DNA of 64,000 nt from Caballeronia sp. NK8. GTDB taxonomy: Bacteria > Pseudomonadota > Gammaproteobacteria > Burkholderiales > Burkholderiaceae. The stretch spans positions 607,924 through 671,923 of the forward strand of contig NZ_AP024327.1 of the NCBI RefSeq assembly GCF_018408855.1. Direction: 5' to 3'. Positions within the stretch are counted from its first letter, which is position 1, and every line of letters begins with the position of its first letter. Shown one piece after another: positions 61,952 to 64,000 of the stretch. Made by a program: the position numbers and the translations under genes. The notes beneath the pieces were generated by a model. The model did not search any database. It saw only the letters and a program-made list of their open reading frames with translations, and was not told the origin of the DNA.

Positions 61952-63358
61952 TCAGAGTGCGCTGCCTGCGCGCGCTTTCTTCATCTTGACGTAGACATGG
62001 GCGCAGAAGGCATCGGCGACCACGCGATTGACCGTGAGAATGTTGTCGGCGCTCAGGCTCTCGCGTGACAACCCCTGCTTTTCGATGAGCCGCTGCGGAA
62101 TCAACTGGCTGACGAACGACTGACACAGTTCCTTGCGCGCCGGCGTATCGACCGACTCGAAGTACTCGCGCCCCGCCTTGATCTCTTCGCTCATCTTGGC
62201 CTTGGCGGTATCGTTCTGGGCCTGGATGCTGGCTTCGAGATGCGCCTGCGCCGTGTCACGTGAACGACGCTCTTTCTTGTCGTCCTCCAGTTGCTTCGTC
62301 TTGATGGACGCCATCTTCCGGTCCGCGTCGCCGATCCGGTAGCCGCCTTCCAGCGCCTTGAAAAGATACCCGCGCGGACTGACCGTCACCTTGCCTTCGT
62401 TGAGCTTGAAACGCGTGTATTCAATGGCCTGTTCGAGCCGTTCATCGGTCCAGACGTCGCGGCGCTTCGCGAGACGCTCGAAATCGGGCGTGTCGAAGGC
62501 GAATTCGTTGTGCAGCAGGAGGTACATCGAATCCTGAATGCCGGCGCGCGCGGCATCCGCGCCCTGCTTCTTGGTGAAGCGAAAGCGGATTTTCAGCTTC
62601 TCGGCCGGGACGCGGTCGGCATTCGGCTCCCAGCTCACATCGAAATCCGAGACTTCGTTGAGCTGGTCGATGGCAGGCTCGAGAAAGCGCTTCTTGAACT
62701 CCTTCACTTCCTTGCGCGATTCGCCGACCTTCCCCGGCCACTCCAGCACGTCTTCGTACGCGAACCACTCCGTCACGCCGTGACCTTCGCATGGAATGAG
62801 GCGGTCGTAGATCGCGCGGGCGAGGGAAAGCGAAAAAGCCGTCGATGCGCGCAGGCTCAGCCAGTGCGCCTTGTACGGACTGATCAGATACTTGATGACG
62901 CGGCCCGCCAGCAGGATGCAAACGACATTGCGCTCGATATAGCAGTCGCCCAGCAGACTGATGGTGCCCCACGAGTCTTTTTCAGTGAGTTCTTCGATGG
63001 ACGGCGCCGTCATGATTTCGACACGCGCGCGGGCCGCGGCTCTCATCTGCGCGATGAGGTGACTGTGGTTGCGGCTGTCGTACCGCATCAGCCATTTGAA
63101 GTAGTTGATGTCGGCGGTAAAGGTGTAAACCTTGTCGTCGATCAGCTCTTCGGGAGACTTGGTCGCGACGATGAAGTAGGCTGCATCGAGTACGCGCCGC
63201 GCGGCGATACCGAGGCCGCCGACACGCGTGAAGATGTTGTTGCGCAGGAAACCGATGTCCCTCGTCGACTCGCAGATGGCCGAGCCTTGGCCGGACATAT
63301 CTTCGTAGATGTCCAGCGCGAGCTGCTGCGGGGTTACAGAGAGGTCTTGGTTTTCCAT
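61952..63358 (-). CDS. Replication initiator protein (468 aa)
   Basis: A plasmid-type initiator related to the Rep_3/RepB winged-helix group of secondary chromosomes. Central segments are SLSLARAIYDRLIP, WEPNADRVPAEKLKIRFRF and the C-terminal helical part EFKKRFLEPAIDQL. The region from about residue 375 to 405 is a charged coiled coil. Start at MENQDLS; an ATG four codons earlier is possible. Iterons lie directly upstream, which strongly supports an initiator role. It would bind the iterons and open the origin. Confidence 0.83.
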   Translation of the reverse strand: MENQDLSVTPQQLALDIYEDMSGQGSAICESTRDIGFLRNNIFTRVGGLGIAARRVLDAAYFIVATKSPEELIDDKVYTFTADINYFKWLMRYDSRNHSHLIAQMRAAARARVEIMTAPSIEELTEKDSWGTISLLGDCYIERNVVCILLAGRVIKYLISPYKAHWLSLRASTAFSLSLARAIYDRLIPCEGHGVTEWFAYEDVLEWPGKVGESRKEVKEFKKRFLEPAIDQLNEVSDFDVSWEPNADRVPAEKLKIRFRFTKKQGADAARAGIQDSMYLLLHNEFAFDTPDFERLAKRRDVWTDERLEQAIEYTRFKLNEGKVTVSPRGYLFKALEGGYRIGDADRKMASIKTKQLEDDKKERRSRDTAQAHLEASIQAQNDTAKAKMSEEIKAGREYFESVDTPARKELCQSFVSQLIPQRLIEKQGLSRESLSADNILTVNRVVADAFCAHVYVKMKKARAGSAL

Positions 63359-63411
63359 ACATCGATTCACTTCGGTCCCCGGCACTCTAACAGGCGAGTC
63401 AGGGGTGTCAA

Positions 63412-63579
63412 CACAAAAACCACCCCGCTTTTTCTTCGAGCTTAGCCGCACAAAAACCGCCCCGAGTTTGTACGTCGATCACAATTTCCACCCCGCTCGA
63501 CACAATTTCCGTCTCCGCGCGCCCAACTTGCGCACCGGTCAGCACAAAAACCGTCCCGTGCGTCACAAAAACCGTCCCT
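63412..63579 (+). repeat. Six direct iterons (consensus CACAANNNCCRYCCCG)
   Basis: Copies at 63412, 63449, 63480, 63501, 63543 and 63564 (16 bp each). Four read CACAAAAACC and two CACAATTTCC. Spacings are 37, 31, 21, 42 and 21 bp, mostly whole helical turns, so a bound initiator would lie largely on one face. Some contain single changes at the CCCG end. Confidence 0.88.
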
Positions 63580-63586
63580 ATCCACA
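63578..63586 (+). promoter_or_regulatory. DnaA-box-like site
   Basis: CTATCCACA matches the DnaA box TTATCCACA at 8 of 9 positions and abuts the last direct iteron. Confidence 0.6.
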
Positions 63587-63750
63587 GGCTCGGACGTTGA
63601 TTCAAAAGGAAAACTGCAGTGCTGTTTGTAGGTGTGCGGGTCTAGGTTTACAAAAAACCAAACGAACGATACTGGGAGTATACCTCCTGAAATCCTTGAA
63701 CTGTATCTAAGCTATTGAATATATGGAGGAAAATTTAGAGGGCACGTCTG

Positions 63751-63781
63751 CACAAAAACCGCCCTTGGGGTGGTTTTTGTG
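63751..63781. repeat. Inverted iteron pair
   Basis: CACAAAAACCGCCC and its inverted copy GGGTGGTTTTTGTG meet head to head around TTG, giving a 14-bp stem with one G-T pair. It lies on the far side of the AT-rich stretch from the direct iterons. Confidence 0.8.
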
Positions 63782-63784
63782 CAG

Positions 63785-64000
63785 AGAATATGACGCGCGA
63801 CGCGGCTGCCTGATCTGCTTAGGCAAATAGAGTCGTTCGAATCAATACATCTGCACTTCGAAGCAGAAGGAAATCGATTCAAAATCAACGAAATGCCGCG
63901 CAAAGAGCTGCCGAATGGTTAAATCTCCGCGCACTAGGAGCTTGTTTACGCGTATTCGTGTATTCTGCGCTTCGGCGTCAATACTTGGAGAAAGCGCAGA
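63785..64000. other. Right-edge non-coding region
   Basis: No complete gene is visible. GGAG at about 63987 lies 10 bp from the edge, so the next plus-strand gene, perhaps parA, may start at or just past position 64000. That identity is a guess from the usual layout. Confidence 0.35.

Larger units (their letters stand above)
63359..63800. other. Probable replication origin of the replicon
   Basis: No gene is present. The segment contains six direct iterons (63412-63579), a DnaA-box-like site, an AT-rich stretch (about 63595-63745) and an inverted iteron pair (63751-63781). The layout matches iteron origins next to their rep gene. Confidence 0.8.

Noticed and set aside
63412..63781. CRISPR array
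   Set aside because: Repeats are 16 bp, spacing is irregular (21-42 bp) and partly inverted, and no cas gene is present; iterons next to rep explain them.
63945..63960. parS-like palindrome around TACGCGTA
   Set aside because: Only 8 bp are palindromic, shorter than known parS sites of this group, and parB is not visible.

Overview
The window looks like part of a secondary replicon (second or third chromosome, or a megaplasmid) of a high-GC betaproteobacterium of the Burkholderia/Paraburkholderia/Caballeronia group. The reasons are the strong G/C third-position bias, a divergent acdS/acdR pair, a non-haemolytic-type phospholipase C, a dispersed intergenic repeat of a kind I recall from these genomes, and an iteron-bearing replication origin with a plasmid-type Rep initiator at the right edge. 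No rRNA, tRNA, CRISPR array or complete insertion sequence was seen. No species is claimed.

Layout. 1-3.8 kb: a minus-strand acyl-CoA operon (FlK-like thioesterase, PaaK-like CoA ligase, enoyl-CoA hydratase, HAD hydrolase, LivK-type binding protein cut by the window edge) whose last four genes overlap by 4 bp. 4-8 kb: zinc alcohol dehydrogenase, MFS exporter, Tat-exported epoxide hydrolase. 8.3-18.7 kb: a catabolic island. ArgE-like deacetylase, DUF1028 protein, Rid-family protein and FAD monooxygenase read leftward; a LysR regulator, a Rieske oxygenase and a complete PotABCD-type transporter read rightward; a LysR-type palindrome lies between. 18.7-25.1 kb: Crp/Fnr regulator, class II aldolase, ppnP, an AbiEi/AbiEii-type toxin-antitoxin operon with a likely operator, then acdS and acdR. 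25.2-29.1 kb: a bifunctional penicillin-binding protein and a secreted SGNH hydrolase.

29.2-56.1 kb: a Wzx/Wzy-type exopolysaccharide (or O-antigen-like) locus. It has a WecA-like initiating transferase, a Wzc-like tyrosine kinase, WbpO/TviB-type dehydrogenase and WbpP-type epimerase (together predicting UDP-GalNAcA), four GT4 glycosyltransferases, an EpsG-like polymerase, a MurJ-type flippase, an acyltransferase-SGNH protein, a NodB-like deacetylase, a hexapeptide acetyltransferase, an AsnB-like amidotransferase, a GINT1-like protein and two paralogous exported beta-helix proteins. Wza and Wzb are not in the window. The locus is interrupted by an inverted pair of about 300-bp repeats (33.8-34.4 kb) and by a decayed MFS gene plus two unknown ORFs (50.0-51.4 kb).

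56.4-64 kb: two tiny paralogous membrane proteins around a possible small RNA, a Nudix protein, a lipoprotein/phospholipase C pair, an MFS protein and a Rep initiator. Upstream of rep are six direct iterons, a DnaA-box-like site and an inverted iteron pair. The next gene probably starts at or just past the right edge.
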